From Erwinia sp. E_sp_B01_1 (GTDB lineage: Bacteria > Pseudomonadota > Gammaproteobacteria > Enterobacterales > Enterobacteriaceae): a stretch of 64,000 bases of DNA. Positions 19,698-31,488 of this stretch are shown piece after piece. Position 1 is the stretch's first letter; each line of letters starts with the position of its first letter. Position numbers and translations under genes: made by a program. The stretch lies in NCBI RefSeq assembly GCF_036865545.1, contig NZ_CP142208.1, positions 2,728,001-2,792,000 on the forward strand, given 5' to 3'. The notes under the pieces were generated by a model that was given only the letters and a program-made list of their open reading frames with translations, searched no databases and was not told the origin of the DNA.

Positions 19698-21775
19698 CAC
19701 GCACCACCAATGGTGGAAGTCATGCGGATCTGACGGTTATCGGTCAGCTCCATATTCGAAATCACCATCAGCTGCGGCATATTGCGGCGCAGGAAGCGGG
19801 CCAGCAAGGCGCGCAGCGGATGATTGACCAGCAGCACCGGCGGTGCCCCCAGCGATTCCTGATGATCAAGCGCGCCCTGAGCCTGGGCCAGTAACCGATC
19901 GGCCAGACCCGGCTCCAGACCGCCACCGCCCTGCAGGGCCTGCAGCAACAGACGTTCCAGCGTGGAGTCCAGCCCGATAACCTGCACTTCACCGCCGCCA
20001 GGGAACCACTGCTGGGTGATAGCACGGCCCAGCGCTACACGAACCACGGAAGTCAGCTCCTGCGGATCTGTCTGCACCGGTGCATGTTCTGCCAGCGTCT
20101 CAATAATTGTGCGCATATCGCGAATAGAGACACGCTCTGACAAGAGATTCTGCAGCACTTTATGCAGCGTGGTCAGGCTAATCAGACCCGGGATCACATC
20201 TTCAGTCAGCTTAGGCATTTCCTGCGTCACACGATCCAGAAGCTGCTGCGCTTCCTGACGTCCAAACAGATCGCTGGAGTACTGAGCAATCAGGTGGTTC
20301 AGGTGCGTTGCCACTACCGTACTGGCTTCCACCACGGTGAAGCCCTGAATCTGTGCCTGCTCTTTCAGCGCGCTGTCAATCCAGGTCGCCGCCAGGCCAA
20401 AGGCCGGATCCACTGTCGGTTCACCAGGCAGCGTGCCTGCTGCCGTGCCAGGGTTGATCGCCATCCAGCGGCCAGGATAAGCATCACCGCTGCCGATTTC
20501 CACGCCCTTCATCAGAATGCGGTAACGCGCTGGCGGCAGGTCCATGTTGTCACGGATATGCACCACCGGCGGCAGGAAGCCCATCTCCTGCGCAAACTTT
20601 TTACGGATACTGCGGATACGGCCCAGCAGCTCGCCGTCCTGCATGTTATCAACCATCGGGATCAGGCGGTAACCCACTTCCATCCCCAGCGAATCTTCCA
20701 GCTGCACGTCGGTCCAGGAGGCTTCGATATTCGATGAGGTTTCAACGTGTTTAGTCTGAACCTGGGGTTCCGCTTTCGGCTGGCTTTCTTTGCCGCGGAG
20801 ATACCAGGCCAGGCCCAGCAGCGCTGCGGTAAACAGCAGGAACACCAGATTGGGCATTCCGGGAACCAGGCCTAACAGCCCCAGTACACCGGCGCTGAGC
20901 ATCATTACGCGAGGGTTTTTGAACAGCTGGGTGACCATCTGTTCGCCAACGTCTTCATCGGTGCCGACGCGGGTGACGATAACACCGGCAGCGGTGGAGA
21001 TAACCAGCGCAGGGATCTGAGCAACCAGACCGTCACCAATGGTCAACAGCGTGTAGCTCTCTGCCGCATGACCCACGTCCATTCCGTGCTGGATCACCCC
21101 GACAAGCAGGCCGCCCACCACGTTGATCACCATGATCATAATCCCGGCGATGGCATCACCACGCACGAACTTACTCGCACCGTCCATCGAACCGTAGAAG
21201 TCCGCTTCCTGGGTCACATCAGAACGGCGTTTTTTCGCTTCATCTTCGCCAATCAGACCGGCGTTAAGGTCAGCATCGATCGCCATCTGTTTACCGGGCA
21301 TCCCGTCCAGGACGAAACGCGCGCCAACTTCTGCAATACGGCCAGCACCTTTGGTGATAACCATAAAGTTGATAATAACGAGGATGATAAACACCACGAT
21401 ACCGATGGCGAAGTTACCGCCCACCAGGAAGTGGCCGAATGCTTCCACTACCTGCCCCGCAGCACCCGCCCCCGTATGCCCTTCCATCAGGATGATACGG
21501 GTGGAGGCAACGTTCAGCGCCAGGCGCAGCAACGTTGAGAACAGCAGAATGGTAGGGAATGCCGCGAACTCCAGCGTTTTCTGGGTGAACATCGCCACCA
21601 GAAGCACCATGATTGAGAGCGCAATATTAAACGTGAACAGCAGATCCAGAATGAAGGGCGGCAGAGGCAGCACCATCATCGACAGGATCATCAGGATCAA
21701 TACCGGTCCGGCCATCACCTGCCATTGAGTATCTTTAAAGTTCGGTAACCGTAGTAATGCGGCCAGATTCCCCAT
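19697..21775 (-). CDS. flhA: FlhA, flagellar type III export gate protein
   Basis: Core membrane component of the flagellar export gate; it couples proton flow to protein export. It is 692 residues, the same as E. coli. The N-terminal half has eight membrane segments with conserved TLLRLALNVASTRIIL near residue 90 and the cytoplasmic loop GARFVLDGMPGKQMAIDADL near 150. The C-terminal ~350 residues form the cytoplasmic ring that receives chaperone-substrate complexes. It starts at the last base of the flhB stop and overlaps flhE at its end, so the operon is tightly packed. Confidence 0.98.
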   Translation of the reverse strand: MGNLAALLRLPNFKDTQWQVMAGPVLILMILSMMVLPLPPFILDLLFTFNIALSIMVLLVAMFTQKTLEFAAFPTILLFSTLLRLALNVASTRIILMEGHTGAGAAGQVVEAFGHFLVGGNFAIGIVVFIILVIINFMVITKGAGRIAEVGARFVLDGMPGKQMAIDADLNAGLIGEDEAKKRRSDVTQEADFYGSMDGASKFVRGDAIAGIMIMVINVVGGLLVGVIQHGMDVGHAAESYTLLTIGDGLVAQIPALVISTAAGVIVTRVGTDEDVGEQMVTQLFKNPRVMMLSAGVLGLLGLVPGMPNLVFLLFTAALLGLAWYLRGKESQPKAEPQVQTKHVETSSNIEASWTDVQLEDSLGMEVGYRLIPMVDNMQDGELLGRIRSIRKKFAQEMGFLPPVVHIRDNMDLPPARYRILMKGVEIGSGDAYPGRWMAINPGTAAGTLPGEPTVDPAFGLAATWIDSALKEQAQIQGFTVVEASTVVATHLNHLIAQYSSDLFGRQEAQQLLDRVTQEMPKLTEDVIPGLISLTTLHKVLQNLLSERVSIRDMRTIIETLAEHAPVQTDPQELTSVVRVALGRAITQQWFPGGGEVQVIGLDSTLERLLLQALQGGGGLEPGLADRLLAQAQGALDHQESLGAPPVLLVNHPLRALLARFLRRNMPQLMVISNMELTDNRQIRMTSTIGGA

Positions 21776-22920
21776 CAGTCTTCTTCTCTTGTGGCAAAGT
21801 CCAGTGCTTCCGGCACAGGTAAATTGTCAGGTCTTTTCGGGGCCAGGCCTCCTTCCAGCTTCCAGCGGCGGAGTTGCCATACCCAGGCCAAAACTTCTGC
21901 TACAGCGGCATATAACGTTCCCGGAATATGCTGCCCAATTTCACTGTGTCGATACAATGCACGCGCCAGCGGCGGTGCTTCTAAAACAGGTATACGGTGC
22001 TCTTTGCCCAGTTCACGGATGCGCAGGGCAATTTCTCCTGCGCCTTTCGCTACCACTTTAGGCGCACTCATTTTACGTTCGTCATACTGCAGCGCGACGG
22101 AGTAGTGCGTCGGGTTGGTCACAATCACATCCGCCTTTGGCACATCAGCCATCATGCGGCGTCGGGCTGCAGCACGCATTTGCTGACGGATCCGTCCCTT
22201 AACGTGCGGGTCGCCTTCCTGCTGCTTGTGCTCATCACGAATGTCCTGACGCGTCATTCGCAGGTTTTTGAAGTAGCTGTATAGCTGCCAGAAAACGTCA
22301 AAACCGACCATGGGCGACAGGCCCAGTACGATAAGCACGCTGCACATGGCGATCATATTCAGCGCGCTGGCCAGCGCGGTATAAGGTGATTCGCTGATCA
22401 GACGCAGCATATTTGGCCAGTTATGGCTGATATAAACCCAGGTCACGCAGCCAACCAGAATCGCCTTCAGCACCGCTTTGACCAGTTCTGCCGCCGACTG
22501 GGCGGAGAACAGACGCTTTAACCCTTTCAGCGGGTTCATCTTGCCCAGGTCAAATTTGATCGCTTTGCCGCTGATCACTAAACCGCCCAGCAGCATCGGC
22601 GCGGCGATAGCCACCAGCACCAGGCCTGCCATCATCGGCAGCAGCGCGAAGACGCCCTGCACCACCAGGTTACTCATCAGGTGGAACATCTGGCTGGTAT
22701 CGCTGACCACGGAATGGTTGAATTTAAGGCCGTCAGCCAGTAAAGCGCCGACTTTCTGCGCCATTGTTCCGCCGCTCATCCACAGAATGCTTAATCCCGT
22801 CACCAGCATCAGCACGGAGGTCAGCTCGCGCGAACGCGGTATTTGCCCCTCCTCTCGTGCTTTTTCAAGTCGGTGAGGGGTAGCGGATTCGGTCTTTTCC
22901 TCGTCGCTATCCTGAGACAC
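21775..22920 (-). CDS. flhB: FlhB, flagellar export specificity switch
   Basis: Export-gate protein that switches secretion from rod/hook to filament substrates. It starts MSQDSDEEKTESATPHRLEK, with four membrane segments up to about residue 210. The autocleavage motif NPTH lies near residue 269 in ADVIVTNPTHYSVALQYDER. It is 381 residues against 382. It heads flhBAE. The 207-base gap to cheZ should hold its FlhD4C2-dependent promoter, but no confident site was picked. Confidence 0.98.
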   Translation of the reverse strand: MSQDSDEEKTESATPHRLEKAREEGQIPRSRELTSVLMLVTGLSILWMSGGTMAQKVGALLADGLKFNHSVVSDTSQMFHLMSNLVVQGVFALLPMMAGLVLVAIAAPMLLGGLVISGKAIKFDLGKMNPLKGLKRLFSAQSAAELVKAVLKAILVGCVTWVYISHNWPNMLRLISESPYTALASALNMIAMCSVLIVLGLSPMVGFDVFWQLYSYFKNLRMTRQDIRDEHKQQEGDPHVKGRIRQQMRAAARRRMMADVPKADVIVTNPTHYSVALQYDERKMSAPKVVAKGAGEIALRIRELGKEHRIPVLEAPPLARALYRHSEIGQHIPGTLYAAVAEVLAWVWQLRRWKLEGGLAPKRPDNLPVPEALDFATREED

Positions 22921-23035
22921 GGCAACTTACCTTCAGGTCAAAATTTCAGTGGGTAGCATGACAAACTGGCGGGGGAATAATGAGGCGAGTAAACGCAAAA
23001 AAAGGGGGTTATTTAGCGGATGGTAGAAAACAGGA

Positions 23036-23072
23036 ACAAAAACCGTCGGGGCGGCATGATACCGTCCCGACA
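23036..23072 (-). terminator. Terminator of the chemoreceptor-cheRBYZ operon
   Basis: On the minus strand, about 55 bases after the cheZ stop, a 10-bp stem (GTCGGGACGG against CCGCCCCGAC, one mismatch) with a 7-base loop is followed by GG and five T residues. Confidence 0.85.
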
Positions 23073-23127
23073 GTTTACTTACTGGCTGATGTTTAATACA
23101 GATTCTGACACGGGGCCAGAAGCAGGC

Positions 23128-23772
23128 TTAAAACCCAAGGCTATCCAGCAAATCGTCAACCTGATCCTGGTTAGCAACCACGCCAGGCGCGGTGCCATTA
23201 ATCTGTGGACCGTTCAGCAGGCTGTCTTCATCTTTCTTCGGACGGGCAGGCTGATCGGGCATGTTCTCCAGCAACACCATCAACAGCTGGCGTTCAATCT
23301 CCTGGATAACATCCATCATGCGCTTGATCACCTGGCCGGTGAGATCCTGGAAATCCTGCGCCATCATGATTTCAAGCAGTTGCGCATTGGTGAATGAGGT
23401 GTGTTCTGGCACGGACTCCAGGTAACCACGAGTATCCGAAACCAGTGAACGGGCATCAGCCAGTTCGATGGGGTTTTCAAACCACTCATCCCAGCGTCCC
23501 TTCAACTCTTTCGCACCATTCTCGATCACTGTCTGACGCGGCTGAGCAGCTTCCACGCAGTTGAGGGCACGTTCAGCCGCCTGCGCGGTCATTTGCACTA
23601 CATAATCCAGACGATCGCGGGCGTCCGGAATGGCTTCTGCTGCTTCAGCAATCGCCTGATCCAGCCCCAGTTCACGCAGGCTGTCGCGCAGCATCCGCGT
23701 CAGCGAGCCAATTCGGGAGATAATCTCCTGGGCCGAGGCCGCGTCGGTACTTGGTTTCGGAATTTCGCTCAT
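23128..23772 (-). CDS. cheZ: CheZ, CheY-phosphate phosphatase
   Basis: Dephosphorylates CheY-P to end the tumble signal. It is 214 residues, the same as E. coli. A long helical hairpin holds the catalytic Gln in [19 protein letters not shown] near residue 147. The extreme C-terminus [12 protein letters not shown] is the CheY-binding peptide. It is the last gene of the receptor-cheRBYZ unit, 9 bases after cheY. Confidence 0.97.
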   Translation of the reverse strand: MSEIPKPSTDAASAQEIISRIGSLTRMLRDSLRELGLDQAIAEAAEAIPDARDRLDYVVQMTAQAAERALNCVEAAQPRQTVIENGAKELKGRWDEWFENPIELADARSLVSDTRGYLESVPEHTSFTNAQLLEIMMAQDFQDLTGQVIKRMMDVIQEIERQLLMVLLENMPDQPARPKKDEDSLLNGPQINGTAPGVVANQDQVDDLLDSLGF

Positions 23773-23781
23773 CTCGGCTCC

Positions 23782-24171
<390 letters not shown>

Positions 24172-24213
24172 ACTTACTCCTGTTTTTTGTAGCCCCGCGG
24201 GACGGGCGCTGCT

Positions 24214-25263
24214 CTAAATACGTAATGCCTGTCCGGCGCTAATTTTTGCCAGCATGTGCTGACTGATTTGGTGGAGATCCACCACTTCACTGGCGCCGCC
24301 GAGGGCAATAGCCTCACGCGGCATGCCAAATACCACACAACTTGCTTCGTTTTGCGCAATGGTCCAGGCTCCCGCCTTGTTCATTGCTAACAGCCCTGCT
24401 GCACCGTCGTTACCCATGCCGGTAAGGATTACCCCTACGGCGTTACGCCCTGCGAACTGTGCAACAGATTTAAACAACACATCGACCGACGGCTTGTGAC
24501 GATTAACCGGCGGACCTTCATTCAGTTTCACCTGGTAGTTAGCCCCACTGCGGGACAACTCCATGTGCATGGCACCCGGTGCGATATAGGCATGGCCGGG
24601 GAGAATACGCTCGCCATCTTCGGCCTCTTTCACCGTGATCTGGCAGAGTTTGTTCAGCCGCTCTGCAAAAGAGCGGGTAAAACCTGGTGGCATATGCTGA
24701 GTAATCAGCAGCGCCGGGCTGGTAGCCGGTAAAGGCTGTAACACATGCCTGATCGCTTCTGTGCCGCCGGTCGAAGCGCCAATGGCGATCAGCTTTTCGC
24801 TACTCAGTAACGGCCCCGCTTTCAGCATCGCTGGCGCAGGCTGTGAGCCACGGGCGTGAAGCTTTGCCCTTGAGGCGGCCCGCACTTTGTCAGCGATCGT
24901 CTGGCTGTAGGCCAGCATTCCTTCGCGAATACCCAGCGAAGGTTTGGTGACAAAATCCACCGCGCCCAGTTCCAGCGCCCGCAGCGTCACTTCCGATCCT
25001 TTCCCCGTCAGGGAGGAGACCATCACCACCGGCATCGGACGCAGCCTCATCAATTTCTCCAGGAAATCGAGGCCATCCATGCGGGGCATTTCAACATCCA
25101 GAGTCAGCACATCCGGGTTGAACTCTTTGATCATATCCCTTGCCACCAGCGGATCCGGGGCTGAGGCCACCATCTCCATATCTGAATGGCTGTTGATGAT
25201 CTCGGTCATCAACTGTCGCATCAGTGCGGAGTCATCAACGCATAACACTCTGATTTTGCCCAT
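24214..25263 (-). CDS. cheB: CheB, chemoreceptor methylesterase/deamidase
   Basis: Removes methyl groups from receptor glutamates to reset sensitivity. The N-terminal receiver has Asp10/Asp11 and phospho-acceptor Asp56 ([16 protein letters not shown]). The C-terminal esterase shows the catalytic Ser in [13 protein letters not shown] near residue 164 and His in ITQHMPPGF near 190. The catalytic Asp lies in [11 protein letters not shown] near 286. It is 349 residues, as in E. coli. The ATG overlaps the cheR stop, so methylase and esterase are made together. Confidence 0.98.
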   Translation of the reverse strand: MGKIRVLCVDDSALMRQLMTEIINSHSDMEMVASAPDPLVARDMIKEFNPDVLTLDVEMPRMDGLDFLEKLMRLRPMPVVMVSSLTGKGSEVTLRALELGAVDFVTKPSLGIREGMLAYSQTIADKVRAASRAKLHARGSQPAPAMLKAGPLLSSEKLIAIGASTGGTEAIRHVLQPLPATSPALLITQHMPPGFTRSFAERLNKLCQITVKEAEDGERILPGHAYIAPGAMHMELSRSGANYQVKLNEGPPVNRHKPSVDVLFKSVAQFAGRNAVGVILTGMGNDGAAGLLAMNKAGAWTIAQNEASCVVFGMPREAIALGGASEVVDLHQISQHMLAKISAGQALRI

Positions 25264-26135
25264 TATCTTTCCTTAGTCAGTCCATAGACTGTCTGGCCAC
25301 GCAGGTAAAACTCTTTACTGATCTGGCTGAAGTTCTCTGAGTGCCCGGCAAACAAAATACCGCCAGGCTTCAACAGAGGTACAAAACGGCGCAGGATCTT
25401 TTCCTGTGTTTCTTTATCGAAATAAATCATCACATTACGGCAGAAAATGGCGTCAAACTGTCCCGGTAATGCCCAGTCGTTGCCCAGTAAATTCAGCTGC
25501 GCATAGGTAATTGAGTTAGCCAGCTCAGGCCGTACCCGCACCATTCCGGAGTGCGGGCCTGTTCCCCGGAAAAAGAAGCGTTGCAGCTGCTGTGGAGACA
25601 GCGTGCGAAGCTCTTCCTGCCGGTAGACGCCGGCCAGGGCTTTTTCCAGCACTTGTGTATCAATGTCGCTGGCGTGGATCTGAAATTTTCCAGGCCCGGC
25701 ACCCAGCGTTTCCGCTAACGTCATGGCGATGGAGTAAGGCTCCTCGCCAGTGGAAGCTGCCGCACACCAGACGCTGAAATTGCCGCTGCGCCGTTTCGCA
25801 TGATCCGCCAGGATCGGAAAGTGGTGCGCTTCGCGGAAAAATGCCGTCAGGTTGGTGGTCAGGGAGTTGATAAACGCCTGCCACTCAGGGCTGTTAATGT
25901 CATTTTCCAGGATAGCCAGGTAACGACCGAAGTCATCAATGCCCAACATCCGTAACCGCCTCACCAGGCGGTTGTAAACCATTTCTCGCTTGTGATCGGC
26001 GAGTACGATGCCAGCGCGCTGATAAATTAATTGGCTGATACGCTTAAAGTGCGTATCGGATAACGGCAGACGCTGCACCATTTGTGACAACAGCGTTGCG
26101 TTTTCCTGCGGTGCTAACAACGTCGATTTTTTCAT
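25263..26135 (-). CDS. cheR: CheR, chemoreceptor methyltransferase
   Basis: SAM-dependent methyltransferase acting on receptor glutamates. The SAM site is visible as [21 protein letters not shown] near residue 124. [20 protein letters not shown] near 228 is the family signature, and a small beta-subdomain should bind the receptor NWETF tail. It is 290 residues against 286. It follows the chemoreceptor array, 86 bases after the first receptor gene and ahead of cheB. Three of the four upstream receptors carry the NWETF docking peptide. Confidence 0.97.
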   Translation of the reverse strand: MKKSTLLAPQENATLLSQMVQRLPLSDTHFKRISQLIYQRAGIVLADHKREMVYNRLVRRLRMLGIDDFGRYLAILENDINSPEWQAFINSLTTNLTAFFREAHHFPILADHAKRRSGNFSVWCAAASTGEEPYSIAMTLAETLGAGPGKFQIHASDIDTQVLEKALAGVYRQEELRTLSPQQLQRFFFRGTGPHSGMVRVRPELANSITYAQLNLLGNDWALPGQFDAIFCRNVMIYFDKETQEKILRRFVPLLKPGGILFAGHSENFSQISKEFYLRGQTVYGLTKER

Positions 26136-26221
26136 GTAAGGCCGCCCTGCAAAGAACTGATTAAGGGGTTAAAAGCATTCTTATTTTCCCTGTATGCCGG
26201 TCAGGCAACCTGGACTACCGC

Positions 26222-27769
26222 TTAAACATCAGCAAATGAGAAGCGTTTTACCGCTCCCGTCAGATGTTCAGCTTGTGCTTCAAGTGCATCTGTAGCTGTT
26301 GCCGCTTCCTCTACCAGCGCGGCATTCTGTTGTGTCACCTGATCCATCTGGCTTACCGCAAGGGCTACCTGCTCTATCCCCCGGCGTTGTTCCTCAGAAG
26401 CTGAGGCGATCTCGTTCATGATGTCGTCGACTCTGGTCACTGACTTCACGATTTCATCCATGGTTTCGCCCGCAGAAGCTACTAAAACTGCCCCCTGATC
26501 CACCCGGGTTACCGAAGCATCAATCAGCACTTTTATCTCTTTAGCCGCCTGAGCGCTGCGCTGGGCCAGGTTACGCACTTCACCCGCCACCACAGCAAAC
26601 CCCCGACCCTGCTCACCTGCACGCGCTGCTTCAACTGCCGCATTCAGGGCCAGAATATTGGTCTGGAATGCAATGCCATCGATCACACTGGTGATATCGG
26701 CAATCTTTTTCGAACTCACCGCAATGTCACTCATGGTGGTGACCACTTTTGCCGTCAGCGATCCGCCTTTGTTCGCCGTTACCGAGGCTTGTTTTACTAC
26801 CACTGCGGCCTGAAGCGCATTTTCGGCGTTGGCACTGACCGTGGCCGTCAGCTGCTCCATACTGGCTGCCGTTTCTGCCAGCGAAGATGCCTGCTGCTCA
26901 GTACGTGAAGAGAGGTCGGTATTCCCCGCCGCAATCTCACGAATGCCCACCTGCATGGCGTTACTGCCATCGCGCACGCTACTGACGGTTTCTGCCAGTG
27001 CCACCTGCATCTCATTCAGGCTGTTGAACAGCTGGCTCAGTTCGTTGCGCCCTGCCAGGGTAATGCGGCCCGCCAGATCCCCGGATGCAATACGCCCGAA
27101 GTGGCTGCGCATCACCGCCAGCGGGGCGATAACTTCTTTACCTACCCACCAGATACCGGCCGTTGTTACCAGCAGGGACAACATCACCGAACCACCAAAG
27201 ATGATTTTCGACAGGGTATAAAATCCTTTACTGGCGTCAGTTGCATGTTCACGCAACGTATCGATATGCTTCATCCAGACTTTGTACTGCGTCTGAAAAT
27301 TCTCCTGTTTCTTCTGCGTAGGAGAATCGAGGTAGGCCTGCACCTCGCCAGCGTCCAGATAGTGACCTAATCCCGTCAGTTCTTTGGCGTAAATGTCATA
27401 ATCGCTCTGCATCCCCTTTTTCAATTCCTCCCCTTCAGGGGTGATGGCGGGGATAGAATCGAATTCCTTATATGCTTTATCGGCAGCATCCAGATCTTTC
27501 TGAGCCATTTTTAACAAGATTATTACTTGTTCCCGCGAGACGTTCATCGCAGCTCGCGTTCCGGCCCGGCTTAACGTGACGCGCGCGCTCAGTAATGACG
27601 CCCAGACTTCACCCAGCGCTTCCCGTTGATGGCCGCTGATCTCAACGTCATTTAAATTTTTTGCATCCAGACGGAAAGAGTTAAAGGACAACCCTCCGCC
27701 GACGATCTGCATCATGCAGAGCACGGCCAGTAACACGATAATTGTTGTTGAGATACGAATCCGGTTCAC
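26222..27769 (-). CDS. Methyl-accepting chemotaxis protein 1 (Tar-like, no NWETF tail)
   Basis: A transmembrane receptor of 515 residues with two membrane segments (about residues 9-33 and 190-213) around a four-helix periplasmic domain. A HAMP domain and a long signalling hairpin with tip [20 protein letters not shown] follow. The ligand-site segment [17 protein letters not shown] has the Arg spacing of the Tar/Tsr family but not the Tsr Asn; SPTQKKQE near residue 150 is Tar/Tap-like. It ends [11 protein letters not shown] and lacks the C-terminal NWETF peptide of its three neighbours, so methylation probably depends on them. It is the receptor closest to cheR. Confidence 0.9.
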   Translation of the reverse strand: MNRIRISTTIIVLLAVLCMMQIVGGGLSFNSFRLDAKNLNDVEISGHQREALGEVWASLLSARVTLSRAGTRAAMNVSREQVIILLKMAQKDLDAADKAYKEFDSIPAITPEGEELKKGMQSDYDIYAKELTGLGHYLDAGEVQAYLDSPTQKKQENFQTQYKVWMKHIDTLREHATDASKGFYTLSKIIFGGSVMLSLLVTTAGIWWVGKEVIAPLAVMRSHFGRIASGDLAGRITLAGRNELSQLFNSLNEMQVALAETVSSVRDGSNAMQVGIREIAAGNTDLSSRTEQQASSLAETAASMEQLTATVSANAENALQAAVVVKQASVTANKGGSLTAKVVTTMSDIAVSSKKIADITSVIDGIAFQTNILALNAAVEAARAGEQGRGFAVVAGEVRNLAQRSAQAAKEIKVLIDASVTRVDQGAVLVASAGETMDEIVKSVTRVDDIMNEIASASEEQRRGIEQVALAVSQMDQVTQQNAALVEEAATATDALEAQAEHLTGAVKRFSFADV

Positions 27770-27786
27770 TTTTACTCTCCTTGTAC

Positions 27787-27806
27787 AACCGCCCCTGAGG
27801 GCGGTT
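27787..27806 (-). other. Hairpin between receptor genes 2 and 1
   Basis: AACCGCCC/GGGCGGTT forms a perfect 8-bp stem with a 4-base loop in the 47-base gap after receptor 2. There is no T tract, so it is more likely an mRNA-end stabiliser or attenuator than a full terminator. Confidence 0.5.
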
Positions 27807-27816
27807 TAAGCTCATC

Positions 27817-29496
27817 TCAAAATGTTTCCCAGTTGTTTTCAGCCGTGGCTGATTCCAGGGCTTTTCGTGTCACTCCGACAGGCGATAACAGCGGTTTTTT
27901 CACCGGCGTAGTGACATTAACGGCTGCGCTGGCTTTTTCTTTACTGATTTGGAACACCGCCACGGCCTGGCTGAGCCTGCTCGCCTGCGCTTCCAGCGCT
28001 GCGGCGGCCCCGGCCGACTCTTCCACCAGAGCGGCGTTCTGCTGCGTGACACGATCCATCTCGGTCACTGCCGTCCCTACCTGCTCAATTCCTTTACTCT
28101 GCTCATCAGAAGCGGAGGCAATTTCGCCCATGATGTCGGTCACCCGTGTGACCGAACTGACAATGTCCGCCATGGTTTCACCGGCGCTTTCCACCAAGGC
28201 TGAACCGGCATCCACACGGGACACAGAGTCTTCGATCAGTAATTTGATCTCTTTTGCAGCCTGCGCGCTGCGCTGGGCCAGGCTACGAACTTCACCCGCT
28301 ACCACGGCAAAACCACGCCCCTGCTCGCCTGCTCGTGCGGCTTCGACAGCGGCGTTTAACGCCAGGATATTGGTCTGGAAGGCGATGCCGTCAATCACGC
28401 TGGTGATATCAGCAATCTTCTTGGAACTGCCGGCGATGTCGCTCATGGTTCTCACCACGCCATCCACCACTTTGCCGCCCTTCTCTGCCGTGCCGGAGGC
28501 GCTGAGGGCCAGCTGTGAGGCCTGACGTGCATTCTCGGCATTCTGCTTAACGGTGGCGGTTAACTGCTCCATGCTGGCTGCGGTTTGTTCCAGCGCGGCA
28601 GCCTGCTGCTCAGTACGGGAAGAGAGATCGTTGTTACCGGCAGAGATTTCACTGGCACCGGTATAGATTGAATCAGAGCCCTCGCGAACATGGCTAACGG
28701 TGCGCACCAGGGATTGCTGCATATCCAGCAGGCTTGAGGCTAAATCGGTCATTTCGCTCTGCCCTTCCACCACTATCGTTTTGGTCAGATCGCCATCGGC
28801 AATACGGCGGATATGCTCGATATTGGTTTTCAGCGGGGCGAGCAAAATATTGAAGATGCCTTTCCAGCTCACCACTATTACCGTCAGCGTCACCACCAGC
28901 ACGCCCAGCAGCAGCCAGATCGTAGTGCGATAGGCATTATGGTTGGTGAGGATGGCTTTAGCGGTCAGGGCGTTATTGGCGTCCAGCCAGGCGTCATAGG
29001 CCTTACCCAGCTGATCCTGATAGCTCTGCGTAGGCTGAGTGACGGACTCCTGAAAACGATCGGTGGTCATCATGACGGCCAGGTCACCCAGCGCCTGACG
29101 ATACTGCTGGTAGTTTGCCTGCAGCGTTTTGACGTTTTCCTGCGCCTTCCCTTCTTCGGTCAGGGTGGCATTAAATTTCTCCATCGCTTCGTCGCCTTCC
29201 TTCAGCTCCGAATTCCCCAGCGCGACCAGTTCACTGACCGAGGGCCCTGCTCCCGTATTGGTCATGTCCATCAGATAGCGCATTCCTGCCCTGTTAAGGG
29301 AGTTACGCGCCTGAACCAGAGAGATCCATGAGGTGCCCATATACTGCTGCAGTTCGCGGAGATGCTGGTTGTAAGCAAAATTTGTTTTGTCGTCATTGAC
29401 GGTTTTATAAAACAATCCGCCCGTTCCCAACTGCAACAGGGCAAATAACGTCAGTACCCCTACCAGACCCGTAACCACCTTCACACGCTTTAACAT
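27817..29496 (-). CDS. Methyl-accepting chemotaxis protein 2 (Tsr-like)
   Basis: A chemoreceptor of 559 residues when started at ATG 29496 ([20 protein letters not shown]); the frame extends seven codons upstream without reason to use them. The periplasmic domain carries [18 protein letters not shown] and [18 protein letters not shown], both holding the residues that bind serine in Tsr. The signalling tip [20 protein letters not shown] is present, and it ends ENNWETF, the docking peptide for CheR and CheB. A sigma-28 promoter lies about 70 bases upstream. Serine is the likely ligand, by inference. Confidence 0.92.
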   Translation of the reverse strand: MLKRVKVVTGLVGVLTLFALLQLGTGGLFYKTVNDDKTNFAYNQHLRELQQYMGTSWISLVQARNSLNRAGMRYLMDMTNTGAGPSVSELVALGNSELKEGDEAMEKFNATLTEEGKAQENVKTLQANYQQYRQALGDLAVMMTTDRFQESVTQPTQSYQDQLGKAYDAWLDANNALTAKAILTNHNAYRTTIWLLLGVLVVTLTVIVVSWKGIFNILLAPLKTNIEHIRRIADGDLTKTIVVEGQSEMTDLASSLLDMQQSLVRTVSHVREGSDSIYTGASEISAGNNDLSSRTEQQAAALEQTAASMEQLTATVKQNAENARQASQLALSASGTAEKGGKVVDGVVRTMSDIAGSSKKIADITSVIDGIAFQTNILALNAAVEAARAGEQGRGFAVVAGEVRSLAQRSAQAAKEIKLLIEDSVSRVDAGSALVESAGETMADIVSSVTRVTDIMGEIASASDEQSKGIEQVGTAVTEMDRVTQQNAALVEESAGAAAALEAQASRLSQAVAVFQISKEKASAAVNVTTPVKKPLLSPVGVTRKALESATAENNWETF

Positions 29497-29564
29497 AACT
29501 ACTCCTTGATATTCCATTTACACGCAAAATCATGCTGCCCGTCCGGGGCTTCCATTGGCTTTGA

Positions 29565-29591
29565 TTATCGGCACCTGTAACCGGATCTTTA
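29565..29591 (-). promoter_or_regulatory. Sigma-28 (FliA) promoter for receptor 2
   Basis: On the minus strand TAAAGATC, 11 bases, GCCGATAA matches the FliA consensus TAAAGTTT-N11-GCCGATAA in 14 of 16 positions with exact spacing, 69 bases before the receptor start. Confidence 0.85.
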
Positions 29592-29693
29592 TTGTGGGAT
29601 TAGGGATATTATTCGGAGAATTACGGACTGGATGAATTTTGAAGGGGGTACGGACGGTGACAGCAGAGCGCTGCCACCGTAATTACTGCTTAA

Positions 29694-31364
29694 TCAGAAG
29701 GTTTCCCAGTTGCTGTCAGACGTTGCCGGAGCAGCGGTCTTCAGGGCAGCGGCTTTTGCCGGCTTATGTGAAGCGACCCGGTGCTGCGCGGGGGCATTTA
29801 CAGCCTCTTTGCGCACCCGGAACACGGCAACTGCCTGTGACAGACGGCTCGCCTGCTCTTCAAGGGCCGCCGCAGCCGCAGCGGACTCTTCCACCAGCGA
29901 GGCGTTCTGCTGAGTCACACGGTCCATCTCGGTAACCGCCGTGCCAACCTGGTCGATCCCTTTGCTCTGCTCATCCGAAGCAGAAGCAATCTCACCCATG
30001 ATATCGGTCACACGGGTGACCGCACTGACGATATCCGCCATGGTTTCCCCTGCGCTTTCTACCAGCACCGAACCGGTATCCACACGGGCTACAGAGTCTT
30101 CAATCAGGCCTTTAATCTCTTTAGCAGCCTGCGCGCTACGCTGAGCCAGGTTACGCACTTCACCTGCGACGACTGCAAAGCCACGACCCTGCTCGCCTGC
30201 ACGGGCGGCTTCCACCGCGGCGTTCAGCGCCAGGATATTGGTCTGGAAAGCGATACCATCGATCACGCTGGTGATATCAGCAATTTTCTTGGAGCTGCCG
30301 GCAATGTCGTTCATGGTTTTCACCACGCCATCCACCACCTTGCCGCCCTTCTGCGCGGTTTCAGAAGCGCTGAGCGCCAGCTGAGAAGCCTGACGGGCGT
30401 TCTCGGCATTCTGCTTCACGGTAGCCGTCAACTGCTCCATGCTGGCTGCGGTCTCTTCCAGTGACGCTGCCTGCTGCTCGGTACGGGATGAGAGATCGTT
30501 GTTGCCTGCGGAAATTTCACTGGCACCCGTGTAGATAGCGTCGGAGCCGTCACGGACATCGCTTACCGTGCGAACCAGAGACTGCTGCATCTCACGCAGG
30601 TTTGCAGCCAGTTCGGTCATCTCGCTACGGCCTTCCACCAGGATTGACTGGGTCAGGTCACCGCTGGCGATATGACGAATATGCTCAATGTTGCTTTTCA
30701 ATGGACGCAGCAGGATTTTATAGATGCCGCTCCAGGCCAGCATAATCACTGCCAGTAAAATCAGCGCCACCGCCAGTAACGTCCACAGCGTGTGGTAATA
30801 AGCCTGCTCGTTAGCCTTGATGCCTTCAGAGGTCAGGCTGTTGTTGGTTTCCAGCCAGGCGTTATAGGTTTTCTCAAACTGATCCTGATAACTCTGGGTA
30901 GGCTGCGCGATAAAGCCATCAAACTGCCCGGTCTGCAACATGCCGACCAGCGCGGTCAGCGCATCGTGCAGCTGCTGATAGCCTGCCTGCAACTGCTTGA
31001 CGTTTTCAGCCGTTTTGCCCTCTTCCGACAGGCTGGCATTGAATTTCGCCAATGACGCATCGGCAACATCCAGATTCTGCTGCGCCAGCACCAGAAGATC
31101 TTTTACGGTTGAACCGGACCCCATCTGGTTAGCATCCTGCAGATAACGGATCGCCGCGCGGTTCAGCGTGTTACGTGCCTGCACCAGCGAAACCCACGAA
31201 GTGCCCATTGACTGCTGCAGAACCCGCAGCTTCTGATTGACGGCAAAATTATCCCGATCGCTTTTCACCGTCTGATAAAACAGAGTGCCGGTACCTGCCT
31301 GCAACACCACGAACAGCACCAGCAGGCTGACCAGGCCGGTGACAACTTTAATACGTTTAAACAT
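29694..31364 (-). CDS. Methyl-accepting chemotaxis protein 3 (Tsr-like)
   Basis: A chemoreceptor of 556 residues from ATG 31364 ([20 protein letters not shown]). The periplasmic segment [18 protein letters not shown] and [18 protein letters not shown] again keep Tsr-type serine contacts. The cytoplasmic hairpin is nearly identical to those of receptors 2 and 4, so the array grew by duplication with divergence mainly in the sensor domain. It ends DSNWETF. No sigma-28 promoter was found directly upstream; it may be read from the promoter before receptor 4. Confidence 0.92.
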   Translation of the reverse strand: MFKRIKVVTGLVSLLVLFVVLQAGTGTLFYQTVKSDRDNFAVNQKLRVLQQSMGTSWVSLVQARNTLNRAAIRYLQDANQMGSGSTVKDLLVLAQQNLDVADASLAKFNASLSEEGKTAENVKQLQAGYQQLHDALTALVGMLQTGQFDGFIAQPTQSYQDQFEKTYNAWLETNNSLTSEGIKANEQAYYHTLWTLLAVALILLAVIMLAWSGIYKILLRPLKSNIEHIRHIASGDLTQSILVEGRSEMTELAANLREMQQSLVRTVSDVRDGSDAIYTGASEISAGNNDLSSRTEQQAASLEETAASMEQLTATVKQNAENARQASQLALSASETAQKGGKVVDGVVKTMNDIAGSSKKIADITSVIDGIAFQTNILALNAAVEAARAGEQGRGFAVVAGEVRNLAQRSAQAAKEIKGLIEDSVARVDTGSVLVESAGETMADIVSAVTRVTDIMGEIASASDEQSKGIDQVGTAVTEMDRVTQQNASLVEESAAAAAALEEQASRLSQAVAVFRVRKEAVNAPAQHRVASHKPAKAAALKTAAPATSDSNWETF

Positions 31365-31413
31365 AACTACCTCTGAACGGGGCCAATGCACCAGGGTTAT
31401 GGGGCTTAATTGC

Positions 31414-31443
31414 GTTCATCCGCTGATTGCTCAGCGGATGAAC
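31414..31443. other. 13-bp perfect hairpin between receptors 4 and 3
   Basis: GTTCATCCGCTGA, TTGC, TCAGCGGATGAAC forms a perfect stem with a 4-base loop in the gap between the two genes. No T tract follows on the minus strand, so it would stabilise mRNA ends or attenuate rather than terminate cleanly. Confidence 0.65.
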
Positions 31444-31488
31444 TCAGGAACTTTTACACGCACGCACTCCCTTACGTTCGCTGCTGAC

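Noticed and set aside
20162..20737. 191-codon frame antisense to flhA
   Set aside because: Shadow frame inside a conserved gene; several similar ones exist over flhA, cheA and the receptors.
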